64,000 bases of DNA from Adlercreutzia sp. ZJ176 (GCF_011038975.1 NZ_JAAKEC010000003.1:124001-188000), one strand, 5' to 3'. Shown: positions 36,656 to 49,038, counted from the stretch's first letter. Notes: generated from the letters alone by a model not told the origin. Numbers and translations are program-made.

Positions 36656-37392
36656 GAGCGCTCCTCTCGCCCCTGCTCGCCGGATGCGGCGCGGGCGGCG
36701 GCCACGATGCGCCGGTCGCGCGCGCCCGCGTACGCCATGGCGCCCGCCACGCCGAGAAGCGCGCCCACCAGGATGGCCGGGCCGGTGAGGCCCGCGGCCT
36801 TGCACGCGTACACGCCGAGCATCGCCAGCACGATGGCCACGATGTTCGCCGAGGTCATCTTCTGCGTGACGAGCAGGCAGATGAAGATGGACGTCATGGC
36901 GAACGCCGCGATGTCAAGCGGGATGCCGATGGCGCTCCCCACCAGCACGCCCACCACGTTCGAGACGGTCCAGGAGGTCTGCGAGAACAGGTTCACCATA
37001 AGCGCGCGGTCAACCGACCAGCCGCCCTCCGCGAACTTGGCCGTAGAGACGCCGTAGCTCTCGTCGGTCACGGTGGCCGCGAAGAAAAACGCGAGGCGGC
37101 GGCTCACGTTCTGGCACTCCGGCGCGAACGACGCCGCGTAGAGCATCTGCCGCGTGTTCACGAGCGACACGCTCGCGATGATGGAGGCCAGAGGCGAGGC
37201 CGCCAGGTACATGTTCGGGATCATGAACTGCCCCGCACCCGAGTAGAACAGCGCCGAGAGCAGAAGCACCTGCAGGGCGTCGAGGCCGATGGAGTCGCAC
37301 AGGATGCCGCAGGGGATGCCGATGGCGACGTAGCCCAGCATGATGGGCACCGCCGCGTGGAACGCGTCTTTGATGTGGTCACGGGTAAACAT
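36652..37392 (-). CDS. azlC: AzlC-type branched-chain amino acid exporter subunit
   Basis: A 246-residue polytopic protein of the AzlC family. Key segments are AFHAAVPIMLGYVAIGIPCG, the conserved LFYSGAGQFMIPN, NTRQMLYAASFAP and FAATVTDESYGV. It forms the larger subunit of an AzlCD exporter for branched-chain amino acids. The start is set at ATG 37392 because a TATAAT box lies ten bases upstream; two further in-frame Met codons would lie within or before that box. A leaderless or nearly leaderless transcript is therefore likely. Translation is coupled to azlD downstream. Confidence 0.88.
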   Translation of the reverse strand: MFTRDHIKDAFHAAVPIMLGYVAIGIPCGILCDSIGLDALQVLLLSALFYSGAGQFMIPNMYLAASPLASIIASVSLVNTRQMLYAASFAPECQNVSRRLAFFFAATVTDESYGVSTAKFAEGGWSVDRALMVNLFSQTSWTVSNVVGVLVGSAIGIPLDIAAFAMTSIFICLLVTQKMTSANIVAIVLAMLGVYACKAAGLTGPAILVGALLGVAGAMAYAGARDRRIVAAARAASGEQGREERS

Positions 37393-37402
37393 AAGCCTAG
37401 CC

Positions 37403-37408
37403 ATTATA
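37403..37408 (-). promoter_or_regulatory. -10 box TATAAT immediately before azlC
   Basis: Ten bases separate this box from the ATG at 37392, too few for a normal 5' leader. It also excludes the upstream in-frame ATG at 37404, which overlaps the box. Confidence 0.5.
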
Positions 37409-37530
37409 GCCGTGCGGCCCGCCGTTTCCAAATTATTCCGCGAAAGGCGGCGAGGCCCTGGCGCGGCCCGCCGTGACTCGCCGCGGCCCGCTGCCGCCCT
37501 GCCACAGCCCGCCGCCTCTCGCCGCGGCCG

Positions 37531-38574
37531 CTAGTAGTGGATCGAGCTCGGCTCGAACAGCAGGCGGAACTGGCTCTTGGCGTAGCGGTCGGTCATACCG
37601 GCCACGTAGTCGGTCACGGCGCGCAGGTCATCCCCCGCCGAGATCGCCCGGTACTCGGCGGGCACCTCGCCCACGTGCTCCACGTAGTAGGAGAACAGCG
37701 CCTCGATCAGGCGCTGCGCCTTCTCCACCTCCTCGAGCACCACGCTGGCCTGGTACACGTTGTCGAACAGGAAGGCGCGCAGCTCCATCATGGCGTCCCA
37801 CACCGGCGTGCTCATGCGGATGTCGTCCTCGCGCGCCGAGGTGACCACCATGTCGGTCACGAGCGTCTGGATGCGCGAGGAGTGGTCGGGGCCGAGCAGC
37901 GCGTGCGTGGAGGCGGGCAGGTCGCGCTCGCGCAGGACGCCCGCACGGATGGCGTCGTCGATGTCGTGGTTCACGTACGCGATGCGGTCCGCCACGGCCA
38001 CGATGCGCCCCTCGAGCGTCTCGGCGCGCTCGCACCCGGTGTGGTGCACGATGCCGTCGCGCACCTCGGGCGTGAGGTTCAGCCCGCGCCCGTCGTTCTC
38101 GATCACCTCCACCACGCGCAGCGACTGCTCGTTGTGCCGGTAGAGCGCCGCAGCCTCGGGCGAGGCGGGGTCGATGCCCCGCAGGCGCGCCAAACAGCCC
38201 GCGAGGGCGTCTTCGCCCGTGTGCCCGAAGGGCGTGTGCCCCAGGTCGTGCCCGAGCGAGATGGCCTCGGTCAAATCCTCGTTCAGACCGAGCGCCCGCG
38301 CGATGGTGCGCGCGATCTGCGCCACCTCGAGCGTGTGCGTGAGGCGCGTGCGGAAGTGGTCGCCCTCGGCGGCCAGGAACACCTGCGTCTTGTGCGACAG
38401 CCGCCTGAACGACTTCGTGTGCAGGATCTTGTCGCGGTCGCGCTGGAAGTCGCCGCGCAGCATGTCAGGCTCCGTCGAGCGCTCGCGCCCCTCGCTCTCG
38501 TCGGAGAAGCACGCGTCCTCCGACAGGTTCACGTGCTCGAGCTGCTCGCGATCCTCGCGGTAGACGATGCGCAT
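37531..38574 (-). CDS. dgt: Deoxyguanosinetriphosphate triphosphohydrolase-like HD phosphohydrolase
   Basis: A 347-residue dNTP triphosphohydrolase of the Dgt type 2/3 group, which cleaves dNTPs to nucleosides and triphosphate. The HD metal site is seen as HTKSFRRLSHKTQVF, RTRLTHTLEVAQIAR (first His), ISLGHDLGHTPFGHTGE (HD pair) and, later, VADRIAYVNHDIDDA (Asp). The protein length matches the family. It starts three bases after the mtnA stop with ATG 38574 and ends 138 bases before azlC. It could limit dNTP pools in mutation control or phage defence; which is not shown by sequence. Confidence 0.92.
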   Translation of the reverse strand: MRIVYREDREQLEHVNLSEDACFSDESEGRERSTEPDMLRGDFQRDRDKILHTKSFRRLSHKTQVFLAAEGDHFRTRLTHTLEVAQIARTIARALGLNEDLTEAISLGHDLGHTPFGHTGEDALAGCLARLRGIDPASPEAAALYRHNEQSLRVVEVIENDGRGLNLTPEVRDGIVHHTGCERAETLEGRIVAVADRIAYVNHDIDDAIRAGVLRERDLPASTHALLGPDHSSRIQTLVTDMVVTSAREDDIRMSTPVWDAMMELRAFLFDNVYQASVVLEEVEKAQRLIEALFSYYVEHVGEVPAEYRAISAGDDLRAVTDYVAGMTDRYAKSQFRLLFEPSSIHY

Positions 38575-38577
38575 CTC

Positions 38578-39726
38578 TCACTCCTTCCTGTAAGCCTCCG
38601 CCAGCTTGCGCGGCGGGAACGCGCCGTGCTCGGTGATGATCTTGCAGACGAGGTCAGCCGGCGTCACGTCGAAGGCGGGGTTGAGCACGTCGACGCCGGG
38701 GATGGCCTCAGGGCACACCTCCGAGGCCGCGCGCTGCTCGATGGGGATGTCCGCGCCCCGCTCGAGGCTGAAGTCGATGGTCGATGACGGGGCCGCCACG
38801 TAGAAGGGGATGCCGTGGTGCGCCGCGAGCACCGCTACGCCGTACGTGCCGATCTTGTTGGCCACGTCGCCGCGCGCCGTGATGCGGTCGGCGCCGACCA
38901 CCACCGCGTCGACGAGCCCGGCAGCCATCGCCGACGCCGCCATGTCGTCGCAGATGAGCGTCACGGGCACGCCCGCACGCGCGAGCTCCCACGCCGTCAG
39001 GCGCGCGCCCTGCCCCACCGGGCGCGTCTCGTCGGCGTACACGCGCTCGATCTTGCCCTGCTCGGCGGCCGCGTACACCACGCCGAGCGCCGTGCCGAAG
39101 AAGGAGGTGGCGAGGCTGCCCGCGTTGCAGTGCGTGAGCACGCGCGCGCCTTCGGGCAGAAGGCCCGCCCCGTGCGCGCCGATGGCGCGGTTGGCCGCCT
39201 CGTCCTCGGCGGCGAGCGCCCGCGTGAAGTCGAAGAGCGCGTCAGCCACCTCGCGCGGCCCGGAGCCCATGTCGAGCGCCGTGCGCGCCACCGCGCACGC
39301 GCGGCGCACGGCCCACGAGAGGTTCACCGCCGTCGGGCGCGCGTCGGCGATCATGCGCGCCGCCAGCTCGAGCGCGTCCCAGTAGAGGTCGGGGTCGAAG
39401 TCGCGCTCGTCGAGCACGAAGACCCGCTCGAAGTCGCCCGCGTCGGCGCGGTGGTCGTCGGCGCGCGCCCACACGAACTCTGCCGCGCGCAGCGCCACGG
39501 CCGCCGCTCCCGCGATGCCGATGGCAGGCGCCCCGCGCACGCGCAGCGCCTTGATGGCCTCGATCACCTCGCGCCAGTCGAAGATCTCGCAGTACACCTC
39601 GCGCGAGGGAAGCTGCGTCTGGTCGAGCAGGCGCAGCGCGGGCACGAACCCCTCGACGCCCGCAGCGCGCTGCCCCGTGCGCACGAGCTCGACGGTGCGC
39701 GGCAGTCGTTCCAAGTGAAGTTCCAT
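38578..39726 (-). CDS. mtnA: Methylthioribose-1-phosphate isomerase
   Basis: A 382-residue aldose-ketose isomerase of the eIF2B-like family that converts 5-methylthioribose-1-phosphate to the ribulose form in methionine salvage. Signature segments: VRGAPAIGIAGAAAVAL (family motif RGAPAIG), LTHCNAGSLATSFFGTALGV with the catalytic Cys, YADETRPVGQGARLTAWEL and VVGADRITARGDVANKIGTY with the catalytic Asp. Starts at ATG 39735 or 39726 are both possible; the latter gives the usual N terminus. It forms a two-gene unit with dgt. Other salvage genes are not in the window. Confidence 0.93.
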   Translation of the reverse strand: MELHLERLPRTVELVRTGQRAAGVEGFVPALRLLDQTQLPSREVYCEIFDWREVIEAIKALRVRGAPAIGIAGAAAVALRAAEFVWARADDHRADAGDFERVFVLDERDFDPDLYWDALELAARMIADARPTAVNLSWAVRRACAVARTALDMGSGPREVADALFDFTRALAAEDEAANRAIGAHGAGLLPEGARVLTHCNAGSLATSFFGTALGVVYAAAEQGKIERVYADETRPVGQGARLTAWELARAGVPVTLICDDMAASAMAAGLVDAVVVGADRITARGDVANKIGTYGVAVLAAHHGIPFYVAAPSSTIDFSLERGADIPIEQRAASEVCPEAIPGVDVLNPAFDVTPADLVCKIITEHGAFPPRKLAEAYRKE

Positions 39727-39820
39727 AGCAACCATTCCCCCGAGAAAGTCAGCCAAGGTAAAACACACCCCATTTTAGCGCAACTGAGGAGAAACGCACC
39801 CCGCAGGCCGCTCCCGCCTC

Positions 39821-39849
39821 AAAAAGAAGCGCCCCCGCAGGGGCGCTTC
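39821..39849 (-). terminator. Terminator of ppdK
   Basis: GAAGCGCCCC (39826-39835) and GGGGCGCTTC (39840-39849) form a perfect ten-pair stem with a four-base loop; TTTTT follows on the minus strand. Confidence 0.95.
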
Positions 39850-39905
39850 CTGATGAAGCAGAATTCAAGCCGCCTCCCCGCGGCGTCAAAGCCGCGCGGA
39901 CGCGC

Positions 39906-42623
<2,718 letters not shown>

Positions 42624-42731
42624 CTTTTTCTCCTTATAATGCGTTGCACCAAAAGTGTGCGGTTGCCTACCTGCGCGCCCCACCTCCCGGCCGGGAGCGC
42701 GCATTGGAAATCCAGACCCGGTAAACGAGTC

Positions 42732-43622
42732 CTAGTCAATAGTACCAGTTAGCGGGGGGTGCGAGCGCTCGTAGTACCGTAAAATTTCCTGAGCGGTCTC
42801 CTCAACGGCGCGTTTTTCGGTGTGTACGATAATGCAGCCGAGCTGCCGCATGAGGGCGCGGGCGCGGTCGAGGTCCTCGAAGACGTACTCGAGCTCGGCG
42901 TAGCGGCCCGCCACGAGGCTCGCCTTGCCCGTGCCGAGCCGGCGCTGGCGGATGTCGACGAGCACCTCGGCCGTGGTCATGAGCCCGAACAGCCGCGTGC
43001 GGTCGACGTCGTAGATCTCGCGCGGCGGGGTGGTGGACGGGTCGAGCGGGATGTTCGCCACCTTGTAGCCCTGCTGCGAGAGGTAGATCGACAGCGGCGT
43101 CTTCGACGAGCGCGACACGCCGATGAGCACGATATCGGCCTCCGTGAGGTCCTGGGGGTTGCGCCCGTCGTCATGCTCGATGGTGAACTCGATGGCCTCG
43201 ATGCGGCGGAAGTAGTGCGGGTCGGCCACGCGCAGCGAGCCCGGCTTGGAGGCGGGCTTGAGGCCGCTCATGCGCGCGATCGCGCCGACCGCGCCCGTCA
43301 TGAGGTCGACCGCCACGATGTTGGGGTGCTCCTCCAAATACGCGAGCATGCCGCGACGCACGTCGTTGCTCACGAGCGTGTAGAACACGAGCATCTCGTC
43401 GTTGCCGAGGTCGTCGATGTGGTAGTGCACGTGCTCGTCGAGGAAGTCGCTGATCTCCTCGCAGGTCTTCACCTTCGACAGCGTCTCGATCTTGGGATTC
43501 ATGACGCCGAACTGCGCGGCGGCGGCGCGCGCCACCGCCTGGGCGGTCGCGCCCACCGAGTCGGAGATGATGTGGATGGTGGGGATGCGCGCGGCGCGCT
43601 CCTTGGGGCTGTGGTTCTCCAT
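42732..43622 (-). CDS. PPDK regulatory protein (bifunctional kinase/pyrophosphorylase, DUF299)
   Basis: A 296-residue DUF299 (PPDK/PEP synthase regulatory) protein. It opens with IHIISDSVGATAQAVARAAA, has the P-loop-like IGVSRSSKTPLSIYLS and ends with a conserved region around LGCIIVHTEKRAVEETAQEI, shown by IIVHTEKRAVEE. The family inactivates PPDK by ADP-dependent phosphorylation of the Thr near the catalytic His and reactivates it with phosphate. It lies just upstream of ppdK on the same strand, separated by 108 bases with a probable promoter. The ATG 43622 has GGAG five bases upstream. Confidence 0.94.
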   Translation of the reverse strand: MENHSPKERAARIPTIHIISDSVGATAQAVARAAAAQFGVMNPKIETLSKVKTCEEISDFLDEHVHYHIDDLGNDEMLVFYTLVSNDVRRGMLAYLEEHPNIVAVDLMTGAVGAIARMSGLKPASKPGSLRVADPHYFRRIEAIEFTIEHDDGRNPQDLTEADIVLIGVSRSSKTPLSIYLSQQGYKVANIPLDPSTTPPREIYDVDRTRLFGLMTTAEVLVDIRQRRLGTGKASLVAGRYAELEYVFEDLDRARALMRQLGCIIVHTEKRAVEETAQEILRYYERSHPPLTGTID

Positions 43623-43725
43623 GAGAGGCTCCGATCTCACAGGTCCAGCAATGACGGCAAGCAGGCGGGTAAGCGGATGAACGGGCAGGCAGGCGAACGA
43701 GCGGGCAGGCGGCAAGCGAAGAGGG

Positions 43726-43755
43726 GCCCGCCCCCGGACGCGGCCGGGGGCGGGC
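43726..43755 (-). terminator. Very stable hairpin after glyS
   Basis: GCCCGCCCCCGG and CCGGGGGCGGGC form a perfect twelve-pair stem with a six-base loop, eight bases after the glyS stop. No T-tract follows, so efficiency as an intrinsic terminator is uncertain. The adjoining 43640-43725 is made of GGCAGGC/GGCAAGC near-repeats. Confidence 0.55.
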
Positions 43756-43763
43756 GGTGCGGG

Positions 43764-45857
43764 CTACTTCTTGGCCATGAGGCCGAAGTCGGCCACGTGG
43801 GCGAACACGCCCACGAAGCGGTTGAGCAGGCGCAGGCGGTTCGCGCGCAGCGCCTCGTCGTCGGCCATGACCATGACGTCCTCGAAGAAGCGATCGACGG
43901 GCGCCCGCAGCGCGGCGAGCGCGCGCAGGGCGGCGGCGTAGTCGTCGGCCGCAAGCGCCGCGGCGCAGGCGCCCTCGGCCGCCTCGACGGCGCCCACAAG
44001 CTCGCGCTCGGCGGCGTCGGCGAGCAAGCCGGCGTCGACGTCGGCGCCGAGCGCCTCGTCGCGCAGGTTGTTCGCGCGGGCGAAGGCCGTGGCCAGGTCG
44101 TCGAACGTCTCGCGCTCGGCGCGGCGCGCCACCTCGAGCGCGCGCACGCGCCTCACGAACTCCACCGGCTCCTGCACGCCCGCGGCGAGCACGGCGTCAA
44201 CGGCGTCGGCGCCCATGCCGGCGTCGCGCAGCATGACCTTCGTGCGCGTGACGAAGAAGTCCACCACCTCGGCGCGCACGGCCGCGCGGTCGAACGCAAG
44301 GCCCGCCTCGGCGTAGGCCGCAAGCGACGCGTCGATGGCGGAGAGCAGCGACGCCTCGAGCGCGCCCTCCTCAGCGAGCAGCATGGTCATGATGCCGAGC
44401 GCGCTGCGGCGCAGGGCGAACGGGTCGGACGAGCCCGTGGGGCCCTGGCCTGCGGCGAACAGGCCGCAGATGGTGTCGAGCTTGTCGGCCGTGGCCACCA
44501 CCTTGCCCACGAGCGACGCGGGGGGCTCGTCGCCCGAGAAGCGCGGGCGGTAGTGGTCGCCGATGGCGCACGCCACCTGCTCGCCCTCGCCCGAGGCGAG
44601 CGCGTAGTAGTAGCCCATGACGCCCTGCACGCTGGTGAACTCCACCACCGCGCCCGTGACCAGGTCGGCCTTGCACAGAAGCGCCGCGCGCTCCGCGTCG
44701 GCGGCGTCGGCGGCAGGCAGCTGCGCGTCGGCGGCGAGGTGGGCGGCCACGCGCGCGATGCGGTCGGCCTTCGCGCGCATGGTGCCGAGGCTCTCCTGGA
44801 ACACCACCTCGTCGAGGCGCTCCACGTAGTCGGCGAGCGGGCGCTTGCAGTCCTCGTCGTAGAAGAACTTCGCGTCGTAGAGGCGGGCGGCCACCACGCG
44901 CTCGTTGCCGTCGACGATGTTGGCCTCGAAGGCCGGGTCGCCGTTGGACGTGATGAGGAACTTGTTGGCGAGCGTGCCGTCGGCGTTGAACAGCGGGAAG
45001 TAGCGCTGGTGCACGAGCATGGCGTCGACGGTGATCTCCTTGGGCACGGCCAGGAACAGCTCGTCGAAGGTGCCGACCATGACGGTGGGGTACTCGGCGA
45101 GGTTCACGACCTCCTCCATGATCTTGGCCGGGAGCTCGGCGACCAGGCCGGTTGCCGCCTCGGCGGCGCGCACCTGCTCGCGGATGATGGCCTCGCGCGC
45201 GTCCTCGCTCGGCACCACGAAGGCGCCGCGCAGCACGTCTGCGTACTCGTCGGCGCACGCGACCTCATGCGGGCCGGGGGCCAGGAAGCGATGGCCGCGC
45301 GTCAGGCGGTCGGCGGCGAGGCCCGCCCACTCGACCGGCACCACGTCCTCGCCGAACAGCGCCAGAAGCCAGCGCACCGGGCGGCTGAACTGCTCGGAGC
45401 GGCTCCCCCAGCGCTGGGTCTTGGGCCACGAGATGGCACCGATCACGCCCTCGAGCACCGCCGGGAGCAGCTCGACCACGTCGCGCTCGGGCGTGCTCTT
45501 CACGGCGTACACGTACTGGGTGCCGTTCTCGTCGCGCAGCTCGAGGCTCGACGCGTCAACGCCCTTGCCGCGCGCGAACCCGAGGGCGGCCTTGGTGGGG
45601 TTGCCCTCCGCGTCGAACGCGATCTTTGCCGCGGGGCCGCGGAACACCTCCTCGGTGGCCTCGGTGCGCGCGGGCACGTCGTGCGCCACCACCGCGAGGC
45701 GCCGCGGCGTGGTGTACACCTCAACCTCACCCGCGGGGATGCCCTCGGCGTCGAGCGCGGCGCGGAAGAGGCCCTCAAGCTTCCCCGTGACCGCGTGCAG
45801 GTCAAACGCCGGCAGCTCCTCGGTGCCGATCTCGAAAGCAAGCGTCTTGTTCGCCAT
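43764..45857 (-). CDS. glyS: Glycyl-tRNA synthetase beta subunit
   Basis: A 697-residue beta subunit of the bacterial alpha2beta2 glycyl-tRNA synthetase, which binds tRNA-Gly. It starts MANKTLAFEIGTEELPAFDL, the conserved opening EIGTEELP, and carries the TTPRRLAV, SWPKTQRWG and FSRPVRWLLALFG (P.R W) marks, the HD-like GDHYRPRFSGDEPP and the C-terminal anticodon-binding helical region ending in DVMVMADDEALRANRL (shown by VMVMADDEALR). The ATG 45857 lies five bases after the glyQ stop, with AGGGGAG directly before it. Actinobacteria mostly use the one-subunit enzyme, but Coriobacteriia and Firmicutes commonly have the two-subunit form. Confidence 0.96.
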   Translation of the reverse strand: MANKTLAFEIGTEELPAFDLHAVTGKLEGLFRAALDAEGIPAGEVEVYTTPRRLAVVAHDVPARTEATEEVFRGPAAKIAFDAEGNPTKAALGFARGKGVDASSLELRDENGTQYVYAVKSTPERDVVELLPAVLEGVIGAISWPKTQRWGSRSEQFSRPVRWLLALFGEDVVPVEWAGLAADRLTRGHRFLAPGPHEVACADEYADVLRGAFVVPSEDAREAIIREQVRAAEAATGLVAELPAKIMEEVVNLAEYPTVMVGTFDELFLAVPKEITVDAMLVHQRYFPLFNADGTLANKFLITSNGDPAFEANIVDGNERVVAARLYDAKFFYDEDCKRPLADYVERLDEVVFQESLGTMRAKADRIARVAAHLAADAQLPAADAADAERAALLCKADLVTGAVVEFTSVQGVMGYYYALASGEGEQVACAIGDHYRPRFSGDEPPASLVGKVVATADKLDTICGLFAAGQGPTGSSDPFALRRSALGIMTMLLAEEGALEASLLSAIDASLAAYAEAGLAFDRAAVRAEVVDFFVTRTKVMLRDAGMGADAVDAVLAAGVQEPVEFVRRVRALEVARRAERETFDDLATAFARANNLRDEALGADVDAGLLADAAERELVGAVEAAEGACAAALAADDYAAALRALAALRAPVDRFFEDVMVMADDEALRANRLRLLNRFVGVFAHVADFGLMAKK

Positions 45858-45862
45858 CTCCC

Positions 45863-46807
<945 letters not shown>

Positions 46808-46870
46808 GGCTCTCCTCGAATATGTCACGTGTGCCACTTCGCGCGCAGTGGCCGCGCCTGTCTCCTTGCG

Positions 46871-47452
46871 TCAGCCCTCGGACGAGAGCAGGCCGAACCG
46901 GCTGAGCGGCCAGTACGTGAGCACTGCCTTGCCGGTGACCGTGGAAGCGTCGATCGCGCCGAAGTAGCGCGAGTCCTGCGAGTTCGTGCGGTTGTCGCCC
47001 ATGACCCACAGCTCGCCCTCCCCCACGGTGTAGGGGTAGGTGACGTCCTCGCCGTAGGCCGGGGTGAGCGGGTAGGAGGGGAGGTTGCGCGTGTAGGGCT
47101 CCACGAGCGCCACGCCGTCGACCACCACGCGCCCGTCGATGAGCTCGACCGTCTCGCCCGCGGTGGCGATCACGCGCTTGATGAGGACGCGCGAGGGGAT
47201 CTCGGGGTCGGCGAAGGTGACGATGTCGCCGCGCTCGGGCTCGCCGAGGTAGTAGCTGACCTTCTCGGAGAACACCATGTCGCCGGTCATGATGGTCTCC
47301 TCCATGGAGCCCGACGGGATCTCGTAGGCTTGGAACACGTACGTGCGCAGGCCCCACGACAACGCGACGATCAGGGCGACCATGCCCAGCAGGGACACGA
47401 GTCGGCGTCCGATGCTCGGCTTGTGCGCGTCAGCGTGTTGACCGGAGTACAT
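46871..47452 (-). CDS. lepB: Signal peptidase I
   Basis: A 193-residue type I signal peptidase with one N-terminal membrane helix (about 17-37). The catalytic Ser is in YEIPSGSMEETI and the general-base Lys in RVLIKRVIATAGETV; box E is seen as LWVMGDNRTNSQDSRYFG. It removes signal peptides of Sec- and Tat-exported proteins on the outer face of the membrane. In many Gram-positive operons lepB sits near rplS and rnhB after trmD; here it follows trmD, with rplS/rnhB displaced. A 99-base gap separates it from trmD. Confidence 0.95.
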   Translation of the reverse strand: MYSGQHADAHKPSIGRRLVSLLGMVALIVALSWGLRTYVFQAYEIPSGSMEETIMTGDMVFSEKVSYYLGEPERGDIVTFADPEIPSRVLIKRVIATAGETVELIDGRVVVDGVALVEPYTRNLPSYPLTPAYGEDVTYPYTVGEGELWVMGDNRTNSQDSRYFGAIDASTVTGKAVLTYWPLSRFGLLSSEG

Positions 47453-47551
47453 GTGGGCTCAAGCTCCCCTTTCAGAAAAACGCGCCGCGCCGCAGGCGCA
47501 AACGCGTGGAGTCGACAGGTTGCAGTAATCGCTTATGATAGCGCTTCGGGC

Positions 47552-48502
47552 CTAACTCCCCTGCTCACCTGCTAAAGTCTCCAGAAATTCCCGATCAGCG
47601 GGCGTAAGGTTGCCCGCGCGCTCGGCCTCCTCGAGCAAGTCGGGGCGCCACCGCGCCGTGCGCTCGAGGCTCATGTTCCGCCGCCAGCGCGCCACCGCGC
47701 CGTGGTCCCCCGAGAGGAGCACGGCCGGCACCTCCTGCCCGCGGAAGCTCGCCGGGCGCGTGTACTGGGGGTACTCCAGAAGACCGCTCGTGAACGACTC
47801 GTCGACGGGGCCGTCGGGGGCGCCGAGCACGCCGGGCAGCTTGCGCACCACCGCGTCGATCACCACCATGGAGGCGAGCTCGCCGGAGGTGAGCACGTAG
47901 TCGCCGAGCGATATGACCTCGTCGGCAAGGACGTAGGCGCGCTCGTCGATGCCCTCGTAGTGCCCGCAGATGAACAGCAGCCGCTCGCGCTGCGCCAGCT
48001 CGGAGGCGTACGCGTCGTCGAAGGGGCGGCCCTGCGGGGCAAGGAAGATGACGGTAGGCCTTGCATGCCCGGGGGCGTCGGCGCGCTCAGGGGAGCCCTC
48101 CCCGCAAGCAACGGCAGAGCAGCCCTGCTCCGCGGGCGGGGGTGTGCTCACCAAGCGAGTTCCGCACGAGCCGAAAGCGCCTGTGGCGCTTTCGCGCGAG
48201 CAGGACTGTCTGAGCGACTGAGCATTCCCCCGCTCGTGGAGCAGGGCGGCGGAAACAGGGGCGAAAGCACTTGCGCCGACTATGTCCTCGTAGGCTTCGA
48301 AGATGGGCTCGCACTTCATCACGAGGCCGGCGCCGCCGCCGTAGGGGTCGTCGTCGGTGGTGCGGTGCCGGTCGTGGGTCCAGTCGCGCAGGTCATGCGC
48401 GTGAAACGCGATGATCCCCTTGTCCTGGGCGCGCTTCATCATCGACGACCCCATGACCGAGTCGTACATGCGGGGAAACGTGGAGAGCGTCTCGATGATC
48501 AC
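47552..48502 (-). CDS. trmD: tRNA (guanine-37-N1) methyltransferase with a palindromic-element insertion
   Basis: A 316-residue SPOUT-fold TrmD, about 70 residues longer than usual. Conserved parts are intact: IIETLSTFPRMYDSV, WTHDRHRTTDDDPYGGGAGLVM (shown by DRHRTTDDDPYGGGAG), LFICGHYEGIDERA and SLGDYVLTSGELA, which form the knotted AdoMet site, and EYPQYTRPASFRG. The extra residues begin near ALLHERGNAQSL and run to PERADAPGHARP, replacing a loop that in E. coli TrmD is about eleven residues; the first 42 are encoded by a palindromic element (48122-48247). The start is GTG 48502, six bases after AGGAGG inside the rimM end. It makes m1G37 to prevent frameshifts. Confidence 0.93.
   Translation of the reverse strand: MIIETLSTFPRMYDSVMGSSMMKRAQDKGIIAFHAHDLRDWTHDRHRTTDDDPYGGGAGLVMKCEPIFEAYEDIVGASAFAPVSAALLHERGNAQSLRQSCSRESATGAFGSCGTRLVSTPPPAEQGCSAVACGEGSPERADAPGHARPTVIFLAPQGRPFDDAYASELAQRERLLFICGHYEGIDERAYVLADEVISLGDYVLTSGELASMVVIDAVVRKLPGVLGAPDGPVDESFTSGLLEYPQYTRPASFRGQEVPAVLLSGDHGAVARWRRNMSLERTARWRPDLLEEAERAGNLTPADREFLETLAGEQGS
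48122..48247. repeat. 126-bp palindromic element inserted in frame within trmD
   Basis: Outer arms GCCCTGCTCC (48122-48131) and GGAGCAGGGC (48238-48247) are perfectly complementary. After four unpaired bases each, GCGGGGG (48136-48142) pairs with CCCCCGC (48227-48233); further in, TGCTCA (48145-48150) pairs with TGAGCA (48219-48224). At the centre is a perfect ten-pair hairpin CGAAAGCGCC-TGT-GGCGCTTTCG (48172-48194). The length is exactly 42 codons and the trmD frame has no stop through it. Layout and size match the element at 18253-18375. Comparable in style to Rickettsia palindromic elements, which also enter coding sequences in frame. Confidence 0.85.
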
Positions 48503-48513
48503 AGGCGGCCTCC

Positions 48514-49038
48514 TCACAGGTCGAGCAGGCCGGCCGGACAGTCGAGCTCGATGCGGCGCGCGTCCTCATCGATGCGCACGACGAACTCCTCCACGAGCGG
48601 CACGAGCGCGGGCGAGCCGCCCGCGCGCGCCACCACGAGCAAAGGCTGCAGCGGGCGGTCCTCCACGGCCTCGACCTCGCCCACGCGCCCCGCGCGCACG
48701 TCATGCACGCTCCACCCCTCCCACGAGGGCAGGTCGGACGCGGCGTCAGGCGAAGGGAGGTCAACCTCGTCGCGGCGCATGAGGCAGTGGCAGCCCACGA
48801 GCAGCTCGGCCACGTCGGCGGTCTCGACCTCCTCGAAGAACACGAGCGCCTCGCCCTCGGAGCGCGGTGAGATGCGCGCGACGGTCACGTCGCGCGGGGC
48901 GTCGAGGACCGGCGGCACCAAGGCGACGCGCGCGCCCTCGGACAGCAAAAGAGGAAGGCCCGACGCAGCACGTGCGACGAGCCCTCCGTTCAGGTTTTTC
49001 GTATGCGCCAACGTGGCGACATCAATCCAGCTGCGCAT
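48514..49038 (-). CDS. rimM: Ribosome maturation factor RimM
   Basis: A 174-residue RimM, which assists 30S head assembly with ribosomal protein S19. The N-terminal domain has IDVATLAHTKNLNGGLVARA, aligning with the usual 'GKPHGLKGEV' region though divergent; the C-terminal PRC barrel has LVGCHCLMRRDEV, VRAGRVGEVEAVEDRPLQPL (20 residues) and LVPLVEEFVVRIDEDARRI, ending GLLDL. It lies directly downstream of khpA (no gap) and overlaps the trmD ribosome site, in the conserved rpsP-khpA-rimM-trmD order. Divergence of the N-terminal motif is moderate. Confidence 0.88.
   Translation of the reverse strand: MRSWIDVATLAHTKNLNGGLVARAASGLPLLLSEGARVALVPPVLDAPRDVTVARISPRSEGEALVFFEEVETADVAELLVGCHCLMRRDEVDLPSPDAASDLPSWEGWSVHDVRAGRVGEVEAVEDRPLQPLLVVARAGGSPALVPLVEEFVVRIDEDARRIELDCPAGLLDL

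Noticed and set aside
43640-43725. GGCAGGC/GGCAAGC-rich stretch after the PPDK regulator leader as a repeat family
   Set aside because: Units are irregular and short; ordinary GC-skewed intergenic sequence.
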